Shown piece after piece: positions 26,908-35,165 of a DNA stretch of 64,000 nucleotides (within the stretch, counting starts at the first letter, position 1; each line of letters begins with the position of its first letter). The notes under the pieces were generated by a model. It did no database searches and had not been told where the DNA came from. It saw only the letters and a list, made by a program, of their open reading frames with translations. Both the position numbers and the translations under genes were made by a program. Source of the DNA: ZC4RG20 sp036381515 (GTDB lineage: Bacteria; Pseudomonadota; Gammaproteobacteria; Steroidobacterales; Rariloculaceae); contig DASVCR010000081.1 of assembly GCA_036381515.1 (NCBI GenBank), positions 1 through 64,000 on the forward strand. The letters are read 5' to 3'.

Positions 26908-27879
26908 CTACTCCCCGAGAACGTAGGCGAAGATGAGCGGCGCGACGATCGTCGCGTCGGACTCGATGATGAACTTCGGCGTGTCGGCCGCGAGCTTGCC
27001 CCACGTGATTTTCTCGTTCGGCACGGCGCCCGAGTACGAGCCGTAGCTCGTAGTCGAATCGCTGATCTGGCAGAAGTAGGCCCACTTCGGCACGTCCTCG
27101 ATGCGCAGATCCTGCTCGAGCATCGGCACGACGCAGATCGGGAAGTCGCCGGCGATGCCGCCGCCGATCTGGAAGAAGCCGATCGGGGTCTCCCACGCGA
27201 CGGCCTGGTACCACTCGGCGAGCTTCAGCATGTACTCGATGCCCGACTTGACCGTCAGCGGGTTCCTGATGTCGCCCGAAATGCAGTGCCCCGCATACAT
27301 GTTGCCGAGCGTCGAGTCCTCCCAGCCGGGCACGAACAGCGGCAGATCGGCCTCGCACGCGGCGACGAGCCAGCTGTCCTTCGGGTCGATCTGATAGAAC
27401 GGCTCGAGCTCGCCCGCCCGGATCGCCTCGTACATGAACTCGTGCGGCAGGTACCGTGCGCCGGCCGCGTCGGCGGCCATCCAGCGCTTCAGCATGACGC
27501 TCTCGAGACGGCGCATCGCCTCGTGCTCGGGAATGCACGTGTCCGTCACGCGGTTCAGGTTCTGCTCGAGCAGGGCTTCCTCCTGCTCCGGCGACAGGTG
27601 CCGGTAGTGCGGGATGCGCACGTAGTGGTCGTGCGCGACGAGGTTGAACAGATCCTCCTCGAGGTTCGCGCCGGTGCACGAGATCGCGTGGACCTTGCCG
27701 CGCCGGATCATCTCCGCGAGAGACAGCCCGAGCTCGGCCGTGCTCATCGCGCCTGCCAGCGTGACGAGCATCCGCCCGCCGGAATCCAGATGGCGCACGT
27801 AGCCGCGCGCAGCGTCGACCAGCGCCGCACTGTTGAAGTGGCGGAAGTGGTGATCCAGAAAATCGGAAATGGCGCCCAT
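26908..27879 (-). CDS. Deoxyhypusine synthase family protein (homospermidine synthase-like)
   Basis: 323 residues. It has the NAD-binding blocks (VTLAGAMSTAELG, CTGANLEEDLFNL, GGGIAGDFPICVVPML) and retains the catalytic Lys region of deoxyhypusine synthase in ITWGKLAADTPKF. Bacteria lack eIF5A, and some bacterial members act on small polyamines (for example making homospermidine), so an aminobutyl transfer between polyamines is the likely reaction. The start at 27879 follows GGAG and matches family N-termini. It lies between aguA and speA in one operon, so its substrate is probably agmatine-derived putrescine or a close relative. Confidence 0.88.
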   Translation of the reverse strand: MGAISDFLDHHFRHFNSAALVDAARGYVRHLDSGGRMLVTLAGAMSTAELGLSLAEMIRRGKVHAISCTGANLEEDLFNLVAHDHYVRIPHYRHLSPEQEEALLEQNLNRVTDTCIPEHEAMRRLESVMLKRWMAADAAGARYLPHEFMYEAIRAGELEPFYQIDPKDSWLVAACEADLPLFVPGWEDSTLGNMYAGHCISGDIRNPLTVKSGIEYMLKLAEWYQAVAWETPIGFFQIGGGIAGDFPICVVPMLEQDLRIEDVPKWAYFCQISDSTTSYGSYSGAVPNEKITWGKLAADTPKFIIESDATIVAPLIFAYVLGE

Positions 27880-27960
27880 CGCGATCTCCAGGCGGGAAAC
27901 GGTGAGAGGGGGAAATCCGACAAGGTTAGAAAATAGACGACTCTCCCACAAGGGAACCCG

Positions 27961-28011
27961 AAAAATGTGTCAGACACATTTTCCGCTGGAAAATGTGTCT
28001 GACACGTTTTT
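27961..28011. repeat. REP-like palindrome between aguA and the DHS-like gene
   Basis: Inverted 24-base arms (27961-27984, 27988-28011) with one mismatch and a 3-base loop; the core is TGTGTCAGACACA. It lies inside the polyamine operon just after the aguA stop, so as RNA it would form a strong stem that could cut expression of the downstream genes or protect the aguA 3' end. Confidence 0.85.
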
Positions 28012-28019
28012 CGGCGCCA

Positions 28020-29069
28020 TCAGGTGTCCAGCGGAGCCGGCACCTGCTGCGTCAGGCAGTGCAGCGCGCCGAGGCCGCCGACGAGCGCCCGGCAGTCGAT
28101 CGGCACGATGCGCCGGCCCGGGAAACACGCCGCGAGCACGTCACGCGCGACGTCGTCCTGCGGGCACGCGAAGACCGGCAGCAGCACCTGCTCGTTCGCG
28201 ATATAGAAGTTCGCGTAGCTCGCCGGCAGGCGCTCGTCGCCGTTGTAGACGGGCTCCGGCATCGGCAGCTCGACGACCTCGATCGGCCGGCCGCCGATCG
28301 TCACCGCGCGCAGCCGCTCGAGGTTCGCCGCGAGCGGCAGGTGGTTCGGATCGGCCGCGTTCGGCTCGACGACCGTCACGACCTTCCGCTCCGCGACGAA
28401 CCGCGTCAGGTCGTCGATGTGCCCGTCCGTGTCGTCGCCGACGATCCCTTCGCCGAGCCAGACGATCTCGTCGACGCCGAATGCGTCCCGCAGCACGGCC
28501 TCGATGTCCGCCTTCGTCAGCCGCGGGTTGCGGTTCGGGTTGAGCAGGCACTGCTCGGTCGTCAGCAGCGCGCCCGCGCCGTTCACGTCGATCGAGCCGC
28601 CCTCGAGCACGACGTCGTACGCGACGCGCGGCACGCCGATCGCGTCCGCCATCCGCGCCGCGGCGACCCGGTCGAGATCGTACGGCGGATACTTGCCGCC
28701 CCACGCGTTGTACTCGAAGTCGAGCGCGACGAGCGGCGCCGCGCGGTCGCCGAGCACGAAGATCGGCCCGTGGTCGCGGACCCATGCGTCGTTCGTCGGG
28801 ATACGGAAGTAGCGGATCCGCTCGGGCGGCGCGAGCGGGTCGAGCAGGCGCTTCACGTGCGTCTCGTGCTCGGCGTCGAGCACATTGATGTACACCTGCT
28901 CCGTCTCGGCGAGCGCGGCCGCCGCCCGGGCCATCGCGGGCTCGACGCCGTCGAAGACGCCCGGCCACGTGTCGCGATTGTGCGGCCACGACAGCCACGT
29001 CGCCGTGTGCGGCGCCCATTCCGGCGGCATGCGTCGGGACGGGCTCGCGCGTTCTTCGGCTCTCTCCAT
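28020..29069 (-). CDS. aguA: Agmatine deiminase
   Basis: 349 residues of the peptidyl-arginine-deiminase-like guanidino-modifying fold. Conserved parts: PPEWAPHTATWLSWPHN, TNDAWVRDHGPIF, LEGGSIDVNG, DTDGHIDDL and the catalytic Cys in GGLGALHCLTQQ. It hydrolyses agmatine to N-carbamoylputrescine and ammonia. Start 29069 gives a 12-residue leader before the conserved MPPEW; the ATG at 29030 is an alternative. It is the first gene of the polyamine operon and is divergent from the AlgH-like gene. Confidence 0.95.
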   Translation of the reverse strand: MERAEERASPSRRMPPEWAPHTATWLSWPHNRDTWPGVFDGVEPAMARAAAALAETEQVYINVLDAEHETHVKRLLDPLAPPERIRYFRIPTNDAWVRDHGPIFVLGDRAAPLVALDFEYNAWGGKYPPYDLDRVAAARMADAIGVPRVAYDVVLEGGSIDVNGAGALLTTEQCLLNPNRNPRLTKADIEAVLRDAFGVDEIVWLGEGIVGDDTDGHIDDLTRFVAERKVVTVVEPNAADPNHLPLAANLERLRAVTIGGRPIEVVELPMPEPVYNGDERLPASYANFYIANEQVLLPVFACPQDDVARDVLAACFPGRRIVPIDCRALVGGLGALHCLTQQVPAPLDT

Positions 29070-29191
29070 CGGCGGTGCTCGAGCGCTTCGGTTCCGGCGG
29101 CGCCGGTCCGGGACCGCCGCGGGGCCGCGGCGGTCGAAAGCGCGCAATGATAGCGCGCCGTCCGGCGGGTACAAGCGGCGGCCGAGCTTGT

Positions 29192-29974
29192 ATGATGGCG
29201 CCCATGAACGCGAAGCACACACCCGCCGCTCCCTGCACCGCGCCGCGGCGTCCGGCCCGCGGCTGGGCGCGCGCAGCGCTGCTCCTCGTCGGCGCCGCGC
29301 TCGCGGTTTCCGCCGCGGCGCAGCCGCGGGTCGGGCAAGGATCGCTGCTCGTCGCAACGGACGAGATCGGCGATCCGAGCTGGTCGCGGACCGTCGTCCT
29401 GGTCCTCCACCATGGCCCGAACGGAACGCTCGGCATTGCGATTAATCGGCCGACGGAGGTCGAGCCGAAGGAAATCGTGCCGGACCTCGGCGATCTGCCC
29501 GGCCTCGCCCACGGCGTGTTCCGCGGCGGGCCGGTGCAGCCGACGCAGCTCGTCTTCCTCGTGCGCAATCCGCCCCTGGGCATGCTGCGCGACGCGCCGA
29601 GGATCCTCGAGGACGTCTATGCGAGCGGGGATCTCGCCGCCCTGCCGCAGATCATCGAAGCAGGCGGCGGAGAGACGCTGCGCCTCTACGCGGGCCGCGT
29701 CGAATGGGGGCCGGGCCAGCTCGACAGCGAGATCGCGGACGAGCGCTGGACCGTCGCCATGGGCTCGGCCGACCGCGTGTTCGCGCCGAACCCGACGCTC
29801 CTGTGGCAGCGTCTGCGGGCCGCGGGCGACGAGCTGCTCGTCGACGGCTCGACGCGGCATGGCTCGGCGGCGGCCGACGTCGGCACCGCCGGCGTGTGGC
29901 ACGCCATCGAGCCTTCAGGAGACGACGACGCGCGCACTTCGGATCACCAGACGGCGGCGCGAGGCGCGCCTTAG
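29192..29974 (+). CDS. YqgE/AlgH family (UPF0301) protein with a signal peptide
   Basis: About 260 residues. After a hydrophobic leader (WARAALLLVGAALAVSAAAQ) comes the AlgH fold: GSLLVATDEIGDPSWSRT, VVLVLHHGPNGTLGIAINRP, and VFRGGPVQPTQLVFLVRNP. Typical AlgH/YqgE proteins are about 185 residues and cytoplasmic; this one is predicted to be exported and has a C-terminal extension, so it is a divergent relative. Three in-frame ATGs (29192, 29195, 29204) compete; the first is used. It is divergent from aguA. Confidence 0.82.
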   Translation: MMAPMNAKHTPAAPCTAPRRPARGWARAALLLVGAALAVSAAAQPRVGQGSLLVATDEIGDPSWSRTVVLVLHHGPNGTLGIAINRPTEVEPKEIVPDLGDLPGLAHGVFRGGPVQPTQLVFLVRNPPLGMLRDAPRILEDVYASGDLAALPQIIEAGGGETLRLYAGRVEWGPGQLDSEIADERWTVAMGSADRVFAPNPTLLWQRLRAAGDELLVDGSTRHGSAAADVGTAGVWHAIEPSGDDDARTSDHQTAARGAP

Positions 29975-30102
29975 GCAGCGGGGCGCGCGCGAGCGAAGCT
30001 GACCACGGCGAACATCGGCGCGGCGCCTGCATAGGGTGCTCGAGCGGCTCCTCGGGTGCGGGCCTCCGCGGAGGTCGTGCTCGAAACGGCGGCCAGCGTC
30101 TC

Positions 30103-30426
30103 TCAGCCGGAGGCCGCGATCCGCCCCGGCAGCTTCGACAGATCCGCGTTGACGTAGATTTCCGCGACGCCGCCGCGCTTCGCGATCGCGATCGCCTTCT
30201 CGAGGGCCTCCTTCGGCCCGAGCTCCATGTCGTCGATCAGGTCCTTGATGACATAACCGGCAGGGCCCGGCCGCGCGGTCGCGAGGGAGGCGGTCATGCG
30301 CGGAGGGCGTCCCGAGTCGGCGACGCGTCGAATCCGGAGGAACAGCGCCGGGCCCTTGAGCGGCGCATCCGGCGTGCCTTGCACGACTCGCACGCCGTCT
30401 TTGATGACCATCGAACCTTGCGACAT
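30103..30426 (-). CDS. Hypothetical protein
   Basis: 107 residues, not recognised. It is soluble and has no signal peptide or membrane segment. The C-terminal part (LGPKEALEKAIAIAKRGG, VAEIYVNADLSKLPG) looks like a helix followed by a beta strand, and the codon use is that of a real gene (third positions mostly G/C). A repeat-rich stretch of about 400 bases (30427-30830) separates it from the NYN gene upstream; no operon partner is evident. Confidence 0.5.
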   Translation of the reverse strand: MSQGSMVIKDGVRVVQGTPDAPLKGPALFLRIRRVADSGRPPRMTASLATARPGPAGYVIKDLIDDMELGPKEALEKAIAIAKRGGVAEIYVNADLSKLPGRIAASG

Positions 30427-30578
30427 CGCGCGCTTCTCGGCGAGCAGGGATGGCCGTCCTTGGCCGCGCGAAAGTATGCCGCGGCGGCTGGTCCCGTTCT
30501 GAGACGCAGCGCACGCGCGGCCTCGGCGCGGACGAGAATCAGGGTTTCCCGCATAAGTCGGTGTCGGCGCATTAAATC

Positions 30579-30832
30579 GGGGTCAGAGCCCTTTTTCCGC
30601 GCGCCGCGGCCGGAGCGAATTGGGTCGGTGAATGTGGGGGGCAGAGCCGTTTGCGCCGTTAATCAGGGTCAGAGCCCTTTGCGCCGTAATCAGGGTCAGA
30701 GCTTTGCCCGGCGCGCAAATCGTGTCAGACACCTTTTTTCGAGACGAGGACGCGGCGAGCCGGAAACGTCCTCGCGCGAAAAAAGGTGTCTGACACGATT
30801 TTTCGGGGAAATGGTGTCTGACACGATTTTTC
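30579..30832. repeat. Composite cluster of both palindrome modules
   Basis: Left to right: a GGGGTCAGAGCCC copy (30579-30598), a degenerate copy (30636-30650), two partial copies with GTAATCAGGGTCAGAG-like spacing (from 30664 and 30690), then a perfect inverted pair of 21-base arms (30721-30741 and 30777-30797) with core GTGTCAGACACC and a nested GAGGACG/CGTCCTC stem in its 35-base loop, then one more GGTGTCTGACACG copy (30811-30832) reaching the NYN stop codon. The units are irregular in spacing, so this is not a CRISPR array. It fills most of the 404-base gap. Confidence 0.8.
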
Positions 30833-31646
30833 AGCTCTCGGGCGTCCTGATTTTGTAGTTGCCGCCCTCGCCTTCCTCGAGCACGATCAGCCCTTCGCGC
30901 TGCGCGTGCGCGAGCAGCTCCGAGAAGTTGCGATAGCCGTAGGAGCTCTCGGCGAAATCGGGATACACGCGCTTCAACGTCTTCTTCACGACCGAGCCCC
31001 ACACCGTGTCGTACTCCTCCTCGAGCGACGTCACGGTCGCGAGCAGCCGCTCGAACGCTTCGCGCTGCTTCTCCGACACCGACACCTGCTTCGCGCTGCG
31101 GCGCCGCGGCCGCTTCTCGTCGCTGATCAGGTTGTCGTAGTAGATGAACTCGTCGCAGCTCAACGCGAGCAGGTCCGAGGTCGAGCTGCGCACACCGCAG
31201 CCGATGACCCGCTTGTCGTTCTCCTTGAGCTTCGACACGAGCGGCGAGAAATCGCTGTCCCCGGTCAGGAGCGCGAACGTATCGATGTGCGGCTTCGAGT
31301 AGCAGAGGTCGATCGCGTCGACGACCATGCGGATGTCGGCGCTGTTCTTGCCGCTCGCCCCCGAATGCGGGATGTCGATCATCTCGAAGCCCAGCATGTG
31401 GAACTCGCGCATGAACTTCTGGAAGCGGTTCCAGTCGCAGTACGCCCGCTTGAGCACGATGCGGCCGCGCTCGAGCAGGCGCTTCATGACCGGGTCCATC
31501 TGAAAGCGGCCCTTGTTGCTCTGCTCGGCGCCGAGCGCAAGGTTCTCGAAATCGACGAAGACGGCGATCGTCGGCTCCGAATGCTGGTTGACGTCCATCG
31601 TGTGCGATTCGACCTTCGTGCTCGAGACGGCGGATTTGCTCAGCAT
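30831..31646 (-). CDS. NYN-domain (LabA/DUF88) putative RNase with OST-HTH/LOTUS-like C-terminus
   Basis: 271 residues. The NYN domain (about residues 25-170) shows the acidic metal-site residues of PIN-like nucleases: VFVDFENLALG, SADIRMVVDAIDL and FALLTGDSDFSPLV. After a basic linker (KRPRRRSAKQ) a winged-helix OST-HTH/LOTUS-like domain follows (VKKTLKRVYPDFAESSYGYR, NFSELLAHAQREGLIVLEEG). Such proteins are probable RNA-binding endoribonucleases acting in the cytoplasm. The ATG at 31598 is a possible alternative start. It stands alone. Confidence 0.88.
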   Translation of the reverse strand: MLSKSAVSSTKVESHTMDVNQHSEPTIAVFVDFENLALGAEQSNKGRFQMDPVMKRLLERGRIVLKRAYCDWNRFQKFMREFHMLGFEMIDIPHSGASGKNSADIRMVVDAIDLCYSKPHIDTFALLTGDSDFSPLVSKLKENDKRVIGCGVRSSTSDLLALSCDEFIYYDNLISDEKRPRRRSAKQVSVSEKQREAFERLLATVTSLEEEYDTVWGSVVKKTLKRVYPDFAESSYGYRNFSELLAHAQREGLIVLEEGEGGNYKIRTPES

Positions 31647-31743
31647 CTTCGTCGATCCGCACCGAGCGTCGCAAGCACGGGCATTGTCGTCGGGGTATCG
31701 CGGGCGCGATCATACGAGGCGACACGCGGAAACGAGGTGACCC

Positions 31744-32352
31744 ATGAAGCTTTACTATGCACCCGGCGCCTGCTCGCTGTCGCCGCACATCGTAGCCCGG
31801 GAGGCGGGCATCGAGCTCGCGCTCGAGAAGGTCGATATCGGCACGAAAAGGACGGAGAGCGGCCGTGACTTTCTCGCCGTGAACCCGAAAGGCTACGTCC
31901 CGGCGCTCGAGCTCGACGACGGCGAGATCCTGACGGAGGGCCCCGCCGTCGTGCAGTATCTCGCGGACCTGAAGCCCGAATCGGGTCTCGCGCCGCCGTA
32001 CGGCACGATGGAGCGATATCGTCTGATGGAGGCCCTCGCGTTCATCAGCTCCGAGATCCACAAGGGCTACGGCCCGCTCTTCGATCCGCGGCTGACCGCC
32101 GAGGCGCGCGCCGAGCGCGTCGCGTACATGCAGAAGCGCTTCGGACTGGTCGAGCGCATGCTCGACGGAAGGCCTTTCCTGCTCGGCGAGCGCTTCACGT
32201 GCGCGGACGCTTACCTCTTCGTCATGGCGAACTGGAAGGATTACCTGAAGGTCGACCTCTCGGCCTTCGCGAACGTGCTCGCGTTCCACGCGCGCGTCGC
32301 GGCGCGGCCCGCCGTTCAGGCGGCGCTGCGCGAGGAAGGGCTGATCGGTTAG
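31744..32352 (+). CDS. gstA: Glutathione S-transferase, beta class (GstA)
   Basis: 202 residues. MKLYYAPGACSLSPHIVARE is the beta-class signature with the catalytic Cys at residue 10; NPKGYVPALELDDGEILTEG and the C-terminal FTCADAYLFVMANW are also diagnostic. Beta-class GSTs bind glutathione through the Cys and handle electrophiles and peroxides in the cytoplasm. It is followed 9 bases later by a ModA-like binding-protein gene on the same strand, an unusual pair. Confidence 0.92.
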   Translation: MKLYYAPGACSLSPHIVAREAGIELALEKVDIGTKRTESGRDFLAVNPKGYVPALELDDGEILTEGPAVVQYLADLKPESGLAPPYGTMERYRLMEALAFISSEIHKGYGPLFDPRLTAEARAERVAYMQKRFGLVERMLDGRPFLLGERFTCADAYLFVMANWKDYLKVDLSAFANVLAFHARVAARPAVQAALREEGLIG

Positions 32353-32361
32353 GAGGCCGAC

Positions 32362-33057
32362 GTGAACGAAGCCCCGCTGAAGCTGCTTTCATCGATGGCG
32401 ACCCGCGGCATCCTCGCCGAGCTCGCCCGCGACTTCGAGCGCACGAAGGGCCGCCCGGTCGCCGCCGAGGCGGCCGGCGGCGTCGACGTCGCAAAGCGCG
32501 TGCGCGCCGGCGAGGCGTTCGACGTCGTCGTGCTCGCGAGCGACGTGATTGACCTTTTGATCAGCGAGAGCCTGCTGCTCTCGGGCAGCCGCGTCGACAT
32601 CGTATCGTCGCCGATCGCCATCGCCGTGCGCGCCGGCGCTCCGCGCCCCGACATCGGCAGCGAGGCCGCCGTGAAGCGTGCGGTGACCCATGCAAAATCC
32701 TTGAGCTACTCGACCGGACCGAGCGGCCGCCATCTCGAGAAGACGTTCGCGCGCTGGGGCGTGCTCGAGGCGATCCGGCCGCGGATCGTCGTGCCGCCGC
32801 CGGGCGTGCCCGTCGCATCGCTCGTCGCGGACGGCTCGGCCGAGATCGGCTTCCAGCAGCTCAGCGAGCTGATCGACAAGCCCGGCATCGACGTCGTCGG
32901 CCTCGTGCCGGACGAGATCCAGAGCGTGACGATCTTCTCCGGCGGGATCAGCGCGCTCAGCGCGCGGCCCGACGCGGCGCGCGCGCTGCTCGACTTCCTC
33001 GCTTCGCCCGACACGGCCGAAGCGAAGCGGCGTTACGGGCTCGAGCCGGCCGGGTAG
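32362..33057 (+). CDS. ModA-like substrate-binding protein lacking a signal peptide
   Basis: 231 residues of the type-2 periplasmic-binding-protein fold: LKLLSSMATRGILAELARDF, EAFDVVVLASDVIDLL, SYSTGPSGRHLEKTFARWG and EIGFQQLSELIDKPGIDVVG resemble molybdate-binding ModA. The N-terminus begins directly with the first beta strand and no upstream start extends it, so the protein is probably cytoplasmic. No ABC permease or ATPase is next to it. It may therefore be a sensor or binding protein rather than a transporter subunit. It is 9 bases downstream of gstA and likely co-transcribed. Confidence 0.8.
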   Translation: MNEAPLKLLSSMATRGILAELARDFERTKGRPVAAEAAGGVDVAKRVRAGEAFDVVVLASDVIDLLISESLLLSGSRVDIVSSPIAIAVRAGAPRPDIGSEAAVKRAVTHAKSLSYSTGPSGRHLEKTFARWGVLEAIRPRIVVPPPGVPVASLVADGSAEIGFQQLSELIDKPGIDVVGLVPDEIQSVTIFSGGISALSARPDAARALLDFLASPDTAEAKRRYGLEPAG

Positions 33058-33127
33058 CCGGTCCGGTCGCGCGGACGGCCGTCGACCGCCGGCTCGGTAG
33101 CGAAGAAGCGCGGCCGATCGGCGCTCG

Positions 33128-33940
33128 CTAGCGCAGCACGGCGAACGATTCTTCCGCGACGGCGCCGAGCGCGCGCTCGAGCGACGCGGCGATCGCGTCG
33201 ACGTACGCCGGCCAGTCGGCGCCGCCGACGCGGCGCTGGTTGACCTCGAGCTCGAGGCCGAGATACGCGTCGGCCGCGAAGCGCTTCCTGAGCCACGTCG
33301 TGAAACCGTCCGAGACGCCGCGATACGGGTAGTTGCGCCGGACGACGGTCCCGGCAGGCAGCGTCGCGCGAAGCGCATCCCGCCACACGGCCGCGAAGCG
33401 CGCCTCGCCCGCGCGGCGAGGATCGAACAGCAACGCGACGTCCGCGCGGCGCTCGACCCCGTCGAGCACCGGCGTGAACGTATGCGCCGACACGTGCAGC
33501 ACCGGTCCGCGGCGCGCGGCGGCGCCGACCGCGCGCTCGACCGCGTCGCGGTACGGACGGTAGTACCGCTCGACGATCCGCGCGCGGGCGTCCTCGTCGA
33601 GCCCGCGCGTGAGCTCCGAGAAGAGCCGCGGATGGCCGAGCGAGCGGTTCAGATCGACGACGAGCCGCGTCGTGTCGGCGACGAAGAGCGGCGCGCCGAC
33701 GCGCGCCGCGAGCGCACGCGCGACGTCCGCCGCGCCGTCGTCGAACGCGCGGTGCGAGTCGAGCGCGGATTGCGCCGCGGCCCCGTCGAACAGCGCGCGA
33801 TACTCGTCGGGCACGCGGCGCCCGCCATGCTCGCAGCTGACGACGACGGCGAGCCGGCCGGCGAAGCGAGCGGCGATCCCGCCCGCGTCCCCTTCCCCGG
33901 CCGCGTCAGCCGTCGAAGGAGCGGCCTTCCGCGAGCGCAT
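33128..33940 (-). CDS. N-formylglutamate amidohydrolase family protein
   Basis: About 270 residues. The zinc amidohydrolase fold is marked by VVVSCEHGGRRVPDEY, SHRAFDDGAADVA, RLVVDLNRSLGHPRLFSE and LHVSAHTFTPV. The family cleaves amide bonds such as that of N-formylglutamate and is related to carboxypeptidase-like enzymes. No histidine-degradation genes are near; instead it is the last gene of the amidoligase operon and overlaps the GCS2-type gene by 35 bases if the ATG at 33940 is right. It may trim or release the product or recycle an acyl-amino acid. The start is uncertain because conserved sequence only begins about 28 residues in. Confidence 0.83.
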   Translation of the reverse strand: MRSRKAAPSTADAAGEGDAGGIAARFAGRLAVVVSCEHGGRRVPDEYRALFDGAAAQSALDSHRAFDDGAADVARALAARVGAPLFVADTTRLVVDLNRSLGHPRLFSELTRGLDEDARARIVERYYRPYRDAVERAVGAAARRGPVLHVSAHTFTPVLDGVERRADVALLFDPRRAGEARFAAVWRDALRATLPAGTVVRRNYPYRGVSDGFTTWLRKRFAADAYLGLELEVNQRRVGGADWPAYVDAIAASLERALGAVAEESFAVLR

Positions 33941-35165
33941 CGCAAAGCGCGCGGTAGACGCGGACGAAGTCCGCGCGGGTCGGCAGGATCCCGCCGAGCG
34001 CGCGCCGGATCCGCGTCGACAGCGTTCCGGCACGCAGGTACTGCTCGAGGAAGCGCTCGTCGACGCCGGCGAGCGCGCCGTCCGCGGCCGCGCGGTCGAT
34101 CAGGTGCTCCCAGAGCTCCGCGAGCGTCGCGCTCGACCGGCCAAGCCCGAACGCCTCGAGATACTTGCGCTCGCCGATCTCGGCGCGCTCCGCGTCCCGG
34201 ATCGCGCGATCGAGCAGGCCCGCGAGGTGCTTCGTGTCCCAGCGCTCGAGCGACGCGCGGCTTGCCCAGCGCTCGTCGCAGAGGCTCTTCAGCGTGCCGA
34301 TGATCGCCCCCGCGTACGCGACGTCGGCGGCCGGGCACTCCTGCACGTCGAGCACGCGGATCTCGATCGCCATCCGGTCGAAGCGCGCGATCGCACCGCG
34401 CGCATTGACCCACTCGTGGCGCAGGATGCCTTCCGGATCGTGCGGAGCGAGATCCGCATAGATCCGCGCGAGGAGCCGCTCCTGGTACTCGTCCATCGAC
34501 CGGATCGGCTCCGGGACGACGTCGCCCGTGATCGACGGGATCTTCGCGCAGTTCGTCCGATACGCGACGAGGCGGTTGTCCGCGATCCCCGTCAGCATGC
34601 CGTCGACCGCCGGCGAGCTCGCGGCGAGCCCCGGCAGGATCGGCAGGAGCAGCCGGATCGCGGCATGGAGCCGCGCGAACTCCTCGTCGTCGGCGAACGG
34701 CAGGTTCACGTGCGTGCTCTGCAGGTTCGCCCAGCCGTGACCCTTGCACGAGAAGATCCGGTCGAACGTCTCGTAGATGACGCGCGTGCCGTGCGGCCAT
34801 AGCTCGACGGTGTTCGGGTCCATCCACGGGTGCATCGCGGTCGGCATGAGCCTCTGCCCATCCCGCTCGAGCGTGCGGAGCGCAAGCGCGACGTTCGCCT
34901 GAAACGCATCCGCGAGGCCCGCGAGCGAACCCCTCGGCCCGTTGCACTTCATCTCGACGACGTGGAGCGCGAGCTCGTTGTTCCACGCGACGTCGCCGTT
35001 CTCCCATTCGTCGGTGAGCTCGCCGGCGACCGACTCGAGCAGACGGTCGGCGACCGGCACGACGTCGAGCCGGTCGGCGTCGACGATCATGTACTCGAGC
35101 TCGACGCCGACGACCTCGAACAGGGAGTACGGACCGCTATGCGGATCGGGGTTGCTTGGCGGCAT
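33906..35165 (-). CDS. GCS2-type glutamate-cysteine-ligase-like carboxylate-amine ligase
   Basis: 419 residues. Family blocks: VVGVELEYMIVDADRLDVVP, VHWNNELALHVVE-like WNNELALHVVEMK, LQSTHVNLPFADD and AIEIRVLDVQECPAADVAYA. The fold makes amide bonds between glutamate (or another acid) and an amine via an acyl phosphate. This group is widely found outside glutathione synthesis, next to ATP-grasp ligases. It overlaps the RLAN ATP-grasp gene by 29 bases upstream and the amidohydrolase gene downstream, so translation is likely coupled. The true substrate is unknown; true gamma-glutamylcysteine synthesis is not supported by the neighbours. Confidence 0.88.
   Translation of the reverse strand: MPPSNPDPHSGPYSLFEVVGVELEYMIVDADRLDVVPVADRLLESVAGELTDEWENGDVAWNNELALHVVEMKCNGPRGSLAGLADAFQANVALALRTLERDGQRLMPTAMHPWMDPNTVELWPHGTRVIYETFDRIFSCKGHGWANLQSTHVNLPFADDEEFARLHAAIRLLLPILPGLAASSPAVDGMLTGIADNRLVAYRTNCAKIPSITGDVVPEPIRSMDEYQERLLARIYADLAPHDPEGILRHEWVNARGAIARFDRMAIEIRVLDVQECPAADVAYAGAIIGTLKSLCDERWASRASLERWDTKHLAGLLDRAIRDAERAEIGERKYLEAFGLGRSSATLAELWEHLIDRAAADGALAGVDERFLEQYLRAGTLSTRIRRALGGILPTRADFVRVYRALCDALAEGRSFDG

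Noticed and set aside
30579..30832. Possible CRISPR array
   Set aside because: Copies are palindromic, of two kinds and irregularly spaced; there are no equal-length unique spacers and no cas genes.
33128..33940. Calling the amidohydrolase hutG and the pathway histidine degradation
   Set aside because: No hut genes are nearby and the gene overlaps the GCS2-type ligase in another operon.
33906..35165. Calling the GCS2-type gene gshA (glutathione synthesis)
   Set aside because: Neighbours are RLAN ATP-grasp, C39 peptidase and amidohydrolase; no glutathione synthetase is adjacent.
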